From Microbulbifer halophilus (lineage in GTDB: Bacteria > Pseudomonadota > Gammaproteobacteria > Pseudomonadales > Cellvibrionaceae), in the NCBI RefSeq assembly GCF_026183675.1, contig NZ_JAPIVK010000005.1:62001-126000 (forward strand): a stretch of 64,000 bases of DNA. Direction: 5' to 3'. The notes under the pieces are model-generated. The model did not search any database. It saw only the letters and a program-made list of their open reading frames with translations, and was not told where the DNA came from. Numbering within the stretch: position 1 is the stretch's first letter; each line of letters opens with the position of its first letter. This document shows positions 1 through 7,834 of the stretch, piece by piece. Both the position numbers and the translations under genes were made by a program.

Positions 1-1
1 T

Positions 2-727
2 AAATACGGCCACCGGATTCACTTCTGGGATCTGCGCAAGCGCCGCCTGCAACAGAGTATCGATATCGGCAAAGAACACCAGATGCTGCTGGAGCTGCGC
101 CCGGCCCACGATCCCACAAAACAGTACGGCTTTGCCGGCGTGGTGGTCAGTACCGAGGATCTGTCGGCCTCGGTCTGGGCCTGGCGGCGCCGGGGCGGGG
201 AATGGCAGATGGAGAAAGTCATCACCATTCCACCGGTACCCGCGGAAGAGGATGTGCTGCCGGAGGCGCTGAAACCCTTCAAGGCGGTGCCGCCGCTGGT
301 CTCGGATATCGACCTGTCCCTCGACGACCGTTTTCTCTACGTAGCCTGCTGGGGCACCGGTGAGCTGCACCAGTACGACGTCAGCGATCCGTTCAAGCCA
401 CAGCTCACCGGCAAGGTGGAGATCGGTGGCGTCGTCAACCGGAAGGGGCACCCCAAAGCCGAGGGCGAATTGCTGGGCGCGCCGCAGATGGTGGAAATCA
501 GCCGCGACGGTCGCCGTGTCTATTTTACCAACTCTCTCTACAGCAGCTGGGACGACCAATTCTATCCCGGTGGCATGAGCGGCTGGATGGTGAAGGTCAA
601 TACCCGTCCGGACGGCGGTATGGACATCGATCCGGACTTTTTTGTCGACTTCGGCAAAACCCGCGTACACCAGGTAAGGCTGGAGGGGGGCGACGCCTCC
701 ACCGACTCCTACTGTTACCCCTCGTGA
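2..727 (+). CDS. Selenium-binding protein / methanethiol oxidase (SBP56 family), C-terminal part
   Basis: The frame is open from the window edge, so the N-terminus lies upstream. About 241 residues remain, roughly the last half of a family usually near 460 residues. Typical SBP56 segments are visible: LRPAHDPTKQYGF, VVVSTEDLSASVW, DIDLSLDDRFLYV, CWGTGELHQYDVSDP, FTNSLYSSWDDQFYP and the family end RLEGGDASTDSYCYP. Relatives form a beta-propeller; bacterial members (MtoX) oxidise methanethiol to formaldehyde, H2S and H2O2 and need a metal, probably copper. The stop overlaps the start of the following membrane protein (GTGA), so the two are translationally coupled. Family assignment is firm; the substrate is inferred from the family. 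Confidence 0.9.
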   Translation, partial: KYGHRIHFWDLRKRRLQQSIDIGKEHQMLLELRPAHDPTKQYGFAGVVVSTEDLSASVWAWRRRGGEWQMEKVITIPPVPAEEDVLPEALKPFKAVPPLVSDIDLSLDDRFLYVACWGTGELHQYDVSDPFKPQLTGKVEIGGVVNRKGHPKAEGELLGAPQMVEISRDGRRVYFTNSLYSSWDDQFYPGGMSGWMVKVNTRPDGGMDIDPDFFVDFGKTRVHQVRLEGGDASTDSYCYPS

Positions 728-1362
728 CGCCCTGGCTGGCGATGCTCGCGTTCGGCGCTTTTCACGGTCTGAATCCGGGAATGGGCTGGCTGTTTGCCCT
801 GTCGCTGGGACTGCAGCAGCGCAGCGAGCGTGTGATCTGGTATTCACTGTTGCCGATTGCCGCCGGCCACGCCGCGGCGATTGTCGCCGTGGTACTGCTG
901 GTAATGGCGGGCCTGCGCTTCGTGCCGCTGGAACTGGTGCGCTGGCTGACGGCGGCCGCCCTGCTGGCACTGGGAATCTACAAGCTGTTCAATTACTACC
1001 GCCACCCGCGCTGGGTGGGAATGAAGGTGGGCGCGCTCGATCTCTTCTGGTGGTCCTTCCTGATGGCCACTGCCCACGGCGCCGGGCTGATGCTGGTGCC
1101 GGCGCTGCTGGGCGTGGCCGACGGGGCGGACAGCCATCGCGGCCACGCGGGCATGGCCGCATCCGCAAACGGCGCCATGTTGCTGGCAGTCGGTGTGCAC
1201 ACCCTGTCGATGCTGGTTGTCATGGGCAGCTGCGCCTGGCTGATCTACCGCAAGTTCGGGCTCGCGGTGTTGCGACAGAAATGGATCAACTTCGACCTGA
1301 TCTGGGCGGTGGCGCTGTTGCTGGTGGGTATCGTTGCGCTGCTGATGGCCGGCTCGGCATAG
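724..1362 (+). CDS. Polytopic membrane protein coupled to the selenium-binding protein gene
   Basis: A 212-residue integral membrane protein with about six hydrophobic segments. The GTG start overlaps the stop of the SBP56 gene by four bases. Histidines sit at or near helices: HGLNPGMGW near residue 14, GHAAAIV near 48, ATAHGAGLMLVPALL near 116 and a VGVHTLSMLV segment near 157. That layout recalls NicO/RcnA-like or LysE-superfamily metal exporters, whose first helix carries a conserved His motif, but I see no canonical H-x4-D motif and do not assign a substrate. Coupling to a copper-dependent SBP56 protein makes metal supply or export of a reaction product plausible; this is inference only. 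Confidence 0.7.
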   Translation: MTPWLAMLAFGAFHGLNPGMGWLFALSLGLQQRSERVIWYSLLPIAAGHAAAIVAVVLLVMAGLRFVPLELVRWLTAAALLALGIYKLFNYYRHPRWVGMKVGALDLFWWSFLMATAHGAGLMLVPALLGVADGADSHRGHAGMAASANGAMLLAVGVHTLSMLVVMGSCAWLIYRKFGLAVLRQKWINFDLIWAVALLLVGIVALLMAGSA

Positions 1363-1473
1363 ATGCCTGCAGACCGTTTGCCAGTATACCGACTCCCCCG
1401 ATAGATTTTGCCCCTATTTTGCGCTATCAATCCGCTGAGGTTGGATCAACCATTACAAAGCCAGGAGTCACGC

Positions 1474-1989
1474 ATGACCAGATTACCAATTTCCGTTCTC
1501 GCAGTCCTGCTCGTCGCCACTCCCGTTCTGGCGCAAAAGCCGGATTCTGCCGACAAGGGCAAACCCGATCGGGAGGAGATGGAAACACGCCGGGAGGCGA
1601 TGAAAAACAGGGCCGCAGACGAAGCCGCGAAGCGCCGCGAGGCGGCCGTCGAAAAACGTGCCGAGGCCGAGGAGCGCCAGCGGAAAACAGAGGAGCACCG
1701 CCGGGAAGCAGAGGAGCGCCGCGGGGAAGCGGAGAAAAAAAACGACGAGATAAGGCATGAGATGAATCGGGCGTCCGAAGCGAAAGAAAAGGCTGTCGGG
1801 GAAGACGCTGCAGCAGCGGAGAAAAAGCACGGGAAGCAGCGGCGCAAAGGGGAAAAAGAGCGCAGTGGCCTGGAAAAACAGGCGGAGAAAAAGTCCGCGC
1901 AGGTCCACAAAGAGGCGGATAAAGGTTCGCAGCAGGGACAGGAAGCCCGTGAGGAGAACAGCAAGAAGTGGTGGAAATTCTGGGAGTAG
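1474..1989 (+). CDS. Exported, extremely charged coiled-coil protein of unknown function
   Basis: The ATG at 1474 is chosen because AGGAG lies just upstream and the first 21 residues form a clean signal peptide ending in PVLAQ. The mature part (about 150 residues) is almost entirely Lys, Arg, Glu, Ala and Gln, with a long run of heptad-like EER/RRE/AEE repeats that should form one continuous charged alpha-helix. The last residues, KKWWKFWE, are an abrupt aromatic tail that could touch membrane or a partner. No catalytic motif is visible. It resembles TolA-like or lipoprotein-like periplasmic spacer helices only in composition. I cannot name a family. Confidence 0.7.
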   Translation: MTRLPISVLAVLLVATPVLAQKPDSADKGKPDREEMETRREAMKNRAADEAAKRREAAVEKRAEAEERQRKTEEHRREAEERRGEAEKKNDEIRHEMNRASEAKEKAVGEDAAAAEKKHGKQRRKGEKERSGLEKQAEKKSAQVHKEADKGSQQGQEAREENSKKWWKFWE

Positions 1990-2017
1990 CCCGGCATTGA
2001 GCCATAACCGCTAAACC

Positions 2018-2039
2018 GCCGCCGCCCGCGGGCGGCGGC
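2018..2039. terminator. Perfect 22-bp GC palindrome between convergent genes
   Basis: The sequence is self-complementary around position 2028/2029 (GCCGCCGCCC then GC then GGGCGGCGGC). It lies between the stop of the charged protein and the converging DUF4197 gene, where a bidirectional stop is expected. There is no U-run, so intrinsic termination is uncertain. Confidence 0.4.
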
Positions 2040-2060
2040 CATCCAGCCGCGCGGGGCGCT

Positions 2061-2771
2061 TTATTGCCCCTGCGTGGCGCCGAATACCTGTCCGATCAAC
2101 ACACTGCCCCGTGCAACCGGGTCTTTCCGAATCAGCGTTTCCGCTTCACCGATACGGCCGAAGAGCGTGGTCATGCTGCTGTCGATCACATGGCTCTCCA
2201 GGTCCATGTCGGGTTTGTTGGCGATGGGCAGGTTTTCGTAGATCGACAGCACTTCCCGGTACTGATCGTAGAAACCGGTTTTGCGCAGGTTGGCTTCCAC
2301 AATCGGCTGGTAGCGCTGGCGCAGGGCATTTTCGGTACGGCCGCGGAAGTAGTCTGTGGCGGCGGTGTTGCCGCCGCGCACGATACCCAGGGCGTCGTCG
2401 ACGCTCATGCCGGTAATCGCCCGCTTGAATACCGGTGCCGCCTCGGCCACGGCCTGTTCCGCGCCGCGGTTCATGGCGTTTTCCAGTTGGTCCACATGGC
2501 TGCCGAAGCCCAGCTGGCGCATGCTGTCGGCCAGCGGCTGGACCGATGCCGGCAGCCGCAGGTGGAAGGCGCCGGTCTGTGACAGGCTGCTGCTGGCGCG
2601 GTCGGTGCTGGTGTGCAGGACCTCCTTGATACCGCCGGCGATTCGGGAATCGGTATCGTAGCCCGCGTTCCTGGCCACCTGGTTGCCCACATCGACCCAG
2701 GGGGCCACGGCATCCATATTCTGGCAGCCGGCCAGCGCCAGCATCCCGGTCAGTAGCCAACAGTGTTTCAT
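2061..2771 (-). CDS. DUF4197 family lipoprotein
   Basis: A 236-residue protein with a lipobox (LLTGMLALAGC, Cys near residue 16), so it is likely anchored to a membrane facing the periplasm. The rest matches DUF4197: an amphipathic region around LPASVQPLADSMRQLGFG, ENAMNRGAEQAV, PVFKRAITGMSVDDALGIVRGG, TAATDYFR and a QRYQPIVEANLRKTGFYDQY segment. The function of the family is unknown. It stands alone, convergent with the gene before it and followed by a separate phosphoesterase upstream on the same strand. No regulation is visible. Confidence 0.85.
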   Translation of the reverse strand: MKHCWLLTGMLALAGCQNMDAVAPWVDVGNQVARNAGYDTDSRIAGGIKEVLHTSTDRASSSLSQTGAFHLRLPASVQPLADSMRQLGFGSHVDQLENAMNRGAEQAVAEAAPVFKRAITGMSVDDALGIVRGGNTAATDYFRGRTENALRQRYQPIVEANLRKTGFYDQYREVLSIYENLPIANKPDMDLESHVIDSSMTTLFGRIGEAETLIRKDPVARGSVLIGQVFGATQGQ

Positions 2772-2870
2772 GGGGAATTCTCCTCGGTTGCAGATGCGGC
2801 AATGCTACCGCATCTGCCCGGGGCGGGAAGTGACGGGTTTCCCCTTCCCGAGGAGCCGGTTTTTGAACGC

Positions 2871-5222
2871 TCAGTTGCAGTGGCTTTCCAGCTTCAAAAG
2901 CGGGCCCTGCCCGGTTTCCCGGGAGCTGATATCCACGCCGTCGGAGCCGCTCTCGGGGGCGATCACCAGCCCGGTGTTGCCGCCGGCGAGCCAGCTGTCG
3001 ATCAGGCCGGACGATTGCAGGTCGATCTGGCGAGTGCCGGTGGAGGAGGGGACAAAGGTGGCCGCCCGGGGGCCGAGCATGTCGGCGCCGCTGATGGAAT
3101 TCCAGGTAGCCGATTCCTCCTGCCAGTCGCTGTTTGCCAGGTAGATGCCGTAGCTCTTGTCCGAGCGGTTGGTGATATCCAGCTCCAGGGTGGCGTTGCT
3201 GTAGCTGGAGCAGGCCAGGTCCGACAGGTCGAACTTGACCAGGGTGTAGAGTTCCCCGTAGATGAAATCCCAGCCGTCCGCGAGCAGGCCGTCGCTGTGG
3301 CCGTCAAAGTTATCGCCGCTCCGGTAGGAGGAGACAAACACATCGTCGCTACTCACGCGGGAGAGCTGTTGGCCGCCGCCGGAACCGTCGCAGTCGGCAT
3401 CCACCCGGATGACCGGGCTGAGGCCCGTCTCTTTGGAGGTCATGTCCACGCCGTTGCTGCCGCCCCGCGAGGCGATCACCAGGCCGGTATTGGCGCCGTC
3501 CAGCCAGTCGTCGAGCAGGCCGGGGGATTGCAGGTGGATGGCGGCGATACCGGTGGAGGAGGGCGTGAAGCTGGTGGCGAGACCGCCGAGAATGCCGCTG
3601 CCGCCGACGGAATCCCAGGTGGCGCTGCCTTCCCGCCAGTTGCCTGCGGCTCGGTAGATGCCGTAGTTGTCGCCGGAGACGTTGGTGATATTCAGCTCCA
3701 GGCTGGCGCCGTTGATCGAACAGCCCGCCAGTTCGGACAGGTCGAATCGGATCAGCGTCATCATCTCGCCGAAGGTGCTGTCGCTGCCGTCCGCCAGCAG
3801 GCCGTCACTGTGGCTGTCGAGATTGGTGGCGCTCTGGCTGGAGGAGACGAATACATCGTCGGTCGCTGCCAGTGCAATGTCCGGGTCACCGTTGCCGGAA
3901 CCGCCGTCTATCACGCTGCGGTTGGCGCTGTTGCGGGTGATGGTCACGGCCTCGCCCACCTGGTTGGCGGACCACCAGTTGACCCCGGCCGGCAACAGCA
4001 GCGGGTCGGCGTCGCGCTCGGCGCGGCTGAGGGTGGCGGCGGAGCTGTCGAACTGCGCGGTGCGCACTACCAACTGGTCGGGGCGCACCTGGATCACCTT
4101 GAACTGCTGGATGCTGGCCAGGTCGATGGTCCAGGATTTCGGGTCGTTGGCGGAGCGCGCCGGTGCGCCCCAGCTGCCCTCGCCGGTATAGACGGTGCCG
4201 CCGCTGGTGGTTGCGGCAAAATCGTTGCCGTCGGGAATCAGCGACTGGGTCAACTTGGTCATATGGGTGTCGGATTCCACCACCAGGTTCACGGCGTAGT
4301 CGTAGAAGGATTGTGCCCACCAGCCGAACAGGGTTTCGTTTTCCGATTTGCCGGTGTAGTGTGGGAACATGGGCTTGTGGTACTGGGCCAGGCGCCAGTC
4401 CGCGGCGCTGCCGGAAGCGGACAGGTCGCTCTGCAGCCAGTTGTTCATGGCCTGGGCATAGGAAGACCAGCCGCTGTCCTTGAACTGGCTGTTGAGGGTG
4501 TAGATGCGTAGCAGCGGGGAAACCTGCACCGCGCCGTAGGTGTCGTGTGGGTTGCAGTTGCCGTCGTCGTTGAAGTCCACACCGAAAACCTGGCAGAGGG
4601 TGGAGTAGTTGCCGTCCTCGTGGTTGCCGTGGGTGGGAATCAGCGGGTAGATGCGCTTGTAATCGTAGCCATCGATCTGGTCGCTGGAATAGGTGAGCGT
4701 CCAGTCGTCGAGAAACGCATCCATTTCCCAGGCGCTGTTTGCGTTGGTGAAGTCGCCGCCGTGCATTACGGCAAGCGGGCGCACCTTGGCCAGCAGGCGG
4801 TTGCCTTGGCGGCGGTTGGTGTGGCCGGTGCGGGTGTCGCCGCCGGCGACCACCACGTAGGGATCACTGTCGGCCGGTGCCGTCCGGAACCAGAAGCGCT
4901 GGCCGCAGCCGTCCTGGTCGCAGACGCGGAAATAGATTTCGGAGTCCGCATTGAGATTGGAAAGCCGCACGAAGTGGCTGGTAATAGAGCCGTCAAAGGT
5001 TTCGGTATTGTCCACCTGCGCGGAAGACCAGCTCCCCTCGTCGGTGGAGTAACCGTATTTCACTGTGGGGTTGTTGCTGCTGCCGTCGGGAGAAAAACCG
5101 ATGACCGCGCTATTGCTGCCGTCGCCGTCCCAGCTCAGGCGATGGTGTTTGGTCGCGGCGGAAATATCGGCGGCGACCAGGCATGCCGACGCGAACAGCA
5201 TACCTCCGAGAAACTGTCTCAT
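2871..5222 (-). CDS. Secreted calcineurin-like phosphoesterase with two C-terminal DNRLRE repeats
   Basis: A 783-residue exported protein (signal peptide of about 22 residues ending near ADISA). Residues about 25-115 are fibronectin-III/purple-acid-phosphatase-like. Residues about 125-420 are the metallophosphoesterase core: VVAGGDTR, MHGGDFTN, PTHGNHEDGN, then a later AQYHKPMFPHY and ESDTHMTKL, which supply the Asp/His/Asn ligands of the di-metal site. Two repeats follow, about residues 452-610 and 622-780, each starting DDVFVSS..S..N.D.HSDGLLADG and matching the DNRLRE/CBM96-type beta-sandwich found in secreted polysaccharide-active proteins. The two repeats are clearly paralogous. It probably hydrolyses phosphate esters outside the cell, tethered to a glycan; the substrate is unknown. 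Confidence 0.85.
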   Translation of the reverse strand: MRQFLGGMLFASACLVAADISAATKHHRLSWDGDGSNSAVIGFSPDGSSNNPTVKYGYSTDEGSWSSAQVDNTETFDGSITSHFVRLSNLNADSEIYFRVCDQDGCGQRFWFRTAPADSDPYVVVAGGDTRTGHTNRRQGNRLLAKVRPLAVMHGGDFTNANSAWEMDAFLDDWTLTYSSDQIDGYDYKRIYPLIPTHGNHEDGNYSTLCQVFGVDFNDDGNCNPHDTYGAVQVSPLLRIYTLNSQFKDSGWSSYAQAMNNWLQSDLSASGSAADWRLAQYHKPMFPHYTGKSENETLFGWWAQSFYDYAVNLVVESDTHMTKLTQSLIPDGNDFAATTSGGTVYTGEGSWGAPARSANDPKSWTIDLASIQQFKVIQVRPDQLVVRTAQFDSSAATLSRAERDADPLLLPAGVNWWSANQVGEAVTITRNSANRSVIDGGSGNGDPDIALAATDDVFVSSSQSATNLDSHSDGLLADGSDSTFGEMMTLIRFDLSELAGCSINGASLELNITNVSGDNYGIYRAAGNWREGSATWDSVGGSGILGGLATSFTPSSTGIAAIHLQSPGLLDDWLDGANTGLVIASRGGSNGVDMTSKETGLSPVIRVDADCDGSGGGQQLSRVSSDDVFVSSYRSGDNFDGHSDGLLADGWDFIYGELYTLVKFDLSDLACSSYSNATLELDITNRSDKSYGIYLANSDWQEESATWNSISGADMLGPRAATFVPSSTGTRQIDLQSSGLIDSWLAGGNTGLVIAPESGSDGVDISSRETGQGPLLKLESHCN

Positions 5223-5276
5223 GGGAGACTCCTCAAGGAAATTTGAACAGTGGTTGTGCGTTTGTGTTTATTACTC

Positions 5277-5454
5277 AACTCAAGTTTCGGGGTTCAGTTC
5301 AGGGAGCTGGAGCGGGGTGCGCCTTTCTGGGACACGCCGTAAATACATCCCTGTAGGCTTGTCTGCGAGGTCCCTCTCGCAGACAGTCCCAGAAAGGCGC
5401 ACCCCGCTCCAGCTTGTGCCAATCGTAGGCACCACGAACTCTGAAACTCGAGTT
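5277..5454. repeat. Hairpin mobile-like element, copy A
   Basis: A 178-bp element with imperfect 19-bp terminal inverted repeats (5277-5295 and 5436-5454, 16 of 19 matching; core CTCAAGTTTCGG). Inside lies a perfect 29-bp inverted repeat, 5305-5333 paired with 5386-5414, enclosing a 52-base loop that holds a further 9-bp hairpin (5361-5369 with 5376-5384) and the motif ATCCCTGTAGGCT. Copy B is at 52075-52262. No coding capacity. It lies between the phosphoesterase and DUF1566 genes. Confidence 0.8.
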
Positions 5455-5455
5455 G

Positions 5456-5487
5456 TTCAAGTTTCGGGGGTAGTTTCGACACTTGAA
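5456..5487. repeat. Relic of the same hairpin element
   Basis: Directly after copy A the sequence repeats the terminal motif TTCAAGTTTCGGGGG and ends with ACTTGAA, giving a 32-bp minimal dyad. It looks like a remnant of a second insertion, or a solo end, of the same family. Confidence 0.45.
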
Positions 5488-5504
5488 TTATTACTGCACA
5501 CTCA

Positions 5505-6146
5505 TTATTTCCGAAGTTGATGACAGGCTTTTGAAGCGTCGGCCACGAGGCGCACAAATGCCGCATTGCGGTACGGAATTGTGACCTGTTCCCCGGCGAT
5601 AAAATCGATGGCTACGGCGCCGTGTTTCAAATGGCGGTAAACGCCTTGTAAAGGTTTCTCGCCGTCGCGGGTCCAGTAATCGCCGCGCCGGGTTTTTGGA
5701 AAATAATCGGTATCGATCAGCGGGGCGCCTTCCTTTGCCTGCGGATATAGCAGTGTCTGCAATTCGGCGCTGGCGGGCAGGCGCCAGTTGTCGGTGCCGC
5801 AGAGTCGTTCGCGGTTGCTGCGGCGGATCAGGTCGCGAGTATCGCAGCGTTCCTCTTCGAAATAGCAGTCGCCGTTGTTTGGAACCCCGAAGTCCTCCCG
5901 ATACCAGGAATAACTCCAGTCACCGTGGTGGATACCTTCGTCGTCGGTTTTCACTTCCCACAAAAGGCCGGTGCGGGCATCGCAGACGCAGGCCCAGGGG
6001 CCGGACCAGGCGCCCATAGCTTCGCCGTTGCGATCGATCTTGCCCAGGTGGTATTCCACCGGTGTGGGCGGGGGTTGCTGGTGCAGTATCGCGACGAGCA
6101 GCACGCAGGCCGGCGGGGCGAATAACAATAGGGCGCGGCGCCACAT
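5505..6146 (-). CDS. DUF1566 (Lcl C-terminal-like) protein with N-terminal membrane anchor
   Basis: 213 residues. The ATG at 6146 is preferred because GGAG precedes it at the end of the upstream gene, only four bases away; longer in-frame starts would run through that gene. One N-terminal hydrophobic segment (LLLFAPPACVLLVAIL) anchors it, with the rest outside the cytoplasm. The body shows DUF1566 features: TGLLWEVKTDDEGIHHG near residue 55, CGTDNWRLPASAELQTLL, TDYFP, YWTRDG and a terminal FVRLV. There are several cysteines (CVCD, DCYFEEERCD, LCG) that could make disulfides. It is co-transcribed with the cytochrome b / EB-dehydrogenase-like gene and may be its partner; that is inferred from the spacing. 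Confidence 0.75.
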   Translation of the reverse strand: MWRRALLLFAPPACVLLVAILHQQPPPTPVEYHLGKIDRNGEAMGAWSGPWACVCDARTGLLWEVKTDDEGIHHGDWSYSWYREDFGVPNNGDCYFEEERCDTRDLIRRSNRERLCGTDNWRLPASAELQTLLYPQAKEGAPLIDTDYFPKTRRGDYWTRDGEKPLQGVYRHLKHGAVAIDFIAGEQVTIPYRNAAFVRLVADASKACHQLRK

Positions 6147-6150
6147 AAGA

Positions 6151-7746
6151 TCACTCCAGCTCCAGCCGGATGGGCCGGTTGTGGCGGGTATGTGCCACCT
6201 GGGCGCGATCGAAAGCGGACACCCATAGACAGGTGCCGGTGTGAATGGCCACGTCTTTTGCCGAACCCGTATCCAGCGGGCGCGCCAGTTCCAGAGTCCA
6301 GCGCCCGTCCCGCCAGCGCGCGCGGGCGCGCACATCGGCCCTGTCGCCCTCGAAGCGGTTGGAACTGTAAATCACCGAGGGCATCAGCGTGCCCTCCGGG
6401 AAGTCATCGTTCTCCGCCGCATAGGGAGCGAAATCGAACCAGGGAATGACCCAGTCGCTATCGCCTCCGGCGCTCTCGTAGCGCGCCAGTTGTTCCGCCA
6501 GGCGGGGCAGGCGTTTGGGAATCACGGTGTCGGGCCTGTACCACTGCCAGTTCATTACGTAGGAACCGGATTCCTTGCCATCCTTCCGGTAGCCGGCGGT
6601 GTAGCGGCGCCGACCGGGCCGCCGGATATCCGGCGGGCCGATAAAGTTGTCGTCGGCGAGATACATATCGTTGGTACGCACGGCCTTCCAGTGCCAGAGA
6701 TCGTGAATCCGGTCCGAGTCGCTGTAGTGGTAGCCGTGGCCGTGCCAGTTGGCCGGTTTGTTGTCGAGCGGTTTGCGGCCCAGGTGCGCGGTGCCAGCGG
6801 CGCCGAAGTCGCAGGCGTCGGACAGCAGCACGGCGAACTTGTCCTCGTAGTAGCGGGTTTCGTCGAAGCGGTGAAAACCGTCCTGCTGTACCTGCCAGCC
6901 GTTTTCGGTTTTCCGCAGTGGCAGGTGTGTCAGGCTCTCGGTGGGATCCCGCCAGGAAATCAGGAAATAGATTTCCCGGGTATTGTGCAGGGCGCGCAGT
7001 GTGACCGGGGTGTTGCCGTTCGCGAAGTTGGCGCCGCCCTCTGTGCTGAGAGTCAGTGGCTGTGCACTGGTCCACTCGGTTTCGTCCGCGGCGCCGTCGA
7101 TATGAATCGGCGTCGACACGGAAACCCTGAGCACAGGCAGGGAATGCTGCGCGCTGCCGGCAATAAAATGCCAGCCGCCGAGCACCACACCGGTGGCGAC
7201 AGCGGCGCTCGCCAGCAATCGCCCGCCGGGTTGGCGGGTGGGGCGCAGGATCAGCAGCAGCGCGCGCCTGCCGTACTGCAGCAGATAGCTGCCGCCATGA
7301 AAAAACAGATAGAGCAGCATACCCAGCGCGGCGGCAAAGTGCAGTTCCCGGGGCGAGCCCAGCGCCGCGGTATCGGACAGAAGGAGCCAGCCGCTGGCCA
7401 GCGAGACTGCCAGCACCGCGCAGCCGCCCCAGATCACGCAGCGGTGATAGTCGAAGTTTTTCCAATCCAGTGAGCGAAAGCCACCGCGGATTAGCGTGTA
7501 GAGACGGAACAGCAGATAGGCGCAGGCGATGGCGGTGAGGGCGCAGGCCCCGAGGAAATGCAACTGGTGGACGCGGCCGTCGGGCAACAGCTCGGCGATC
7601 TGAGCGATGGCTGGTCTGCGCAGGGTGGCAATGCGCAGGCCGCTGGACAGGTTCACCAGCAGCGCGAGAACGGCAGCGGTGTGGAAGAGTATCCAGAGGT
7701 TGCTCTTGGAATACTTCGTCACGGCGGAGTCCCAAAAAGTCACCAC
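6151..7746 (-). CDS. Membrane cytochrome b fused to an ethylbenzene-dehydrogenase-related haem domain
   Basis: 531 residues from a GTG start; no strong ribosome site is visible, so the start is uncertain. The N-terminal 210 residues carry about five transmembrane helices with histidines placed like b561-type cytochromes (LFHTAAV, VHQLHFLGACA, FDYHRCVIWGG, LHFAAALGM, FFHGGSYLL). After about residue 225 comes a periplasmic beta-sandwich resembling the haem-binding gamma subunit of ethylbenzene/DMS dehydrogenase (PF09459 type): HIDGAADETEWTSA, YEDKFAVLLSDACDF, HLWHWK-like segment DLWHWKAVRTN, and DVAIHTGTCLWVSAFD. The fusion suggests electron transfer between the quinone pool and a periplasmic haem. 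No molybdoenzyme is nearby, so the electron donor is unknown. Confidence 0.75.
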   Translation of the reverse strand: MVTFWDSAVTKYSKSNLWILFHTAAVLALLVNLSSGLRIATLRRPAIAQIAELLPDGRVHQLHFLGACALTAIACAYLLFRLYTLIRGGFRSLDWKNFDYHRCVIWGGCAVLAVSLASGWLLLSDTAALGSPRELHFAAALGMLLYLFFHGGSYLLQYGRRALLLILRPTRQPGGRLLASAAVATGVVLGGWHFIAGSAQHSLPVLRVSVSTPIHIDGAADETEWTSAQPLTLSTEGGANFANGNTPVTLRALHNTREIYFLISWRDPTESLTHLPLRKTENGWQVQQDGFHRFDETRYYEDKFAVLLSDACDFGAAGTAHLGRKPLDNKPANWHGHGYHYSDSDRIHDLWHWKAVRTNDMYLADDNFIGPPDIRRPGRRRYTAGYRKDGKESGSYVMNWQWYRPDTVIPKRLPRLAEQLARYESAGGDSDWVIPWFDFAPYAAENDDFPEGTLMPSVIYSSNRFEGDRADVRARARWRDGRWTLELARPLDTGSAKDVAIHTGTCLWVSAFDRAQVAHTRHNRPIRLELE

Positions 7747-7834
7747 GTTAGCGGCCCAGTATGGCAGCTTTATGAAGCGGCTCCCTGTGCTTTATCACTC
7801 TGGTTTCGGGGGTGTGAAAGTGACTATCGATGCC

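Noticed and set aside
2763-4511. 582-residue plus-strand frame opposite the phosphoesterase
   Set aside because: The minus-strand gene has a signal peptide, catalytic motifs and repeated domains; the opposite frame is Val/Ala/Gly-rich noise.
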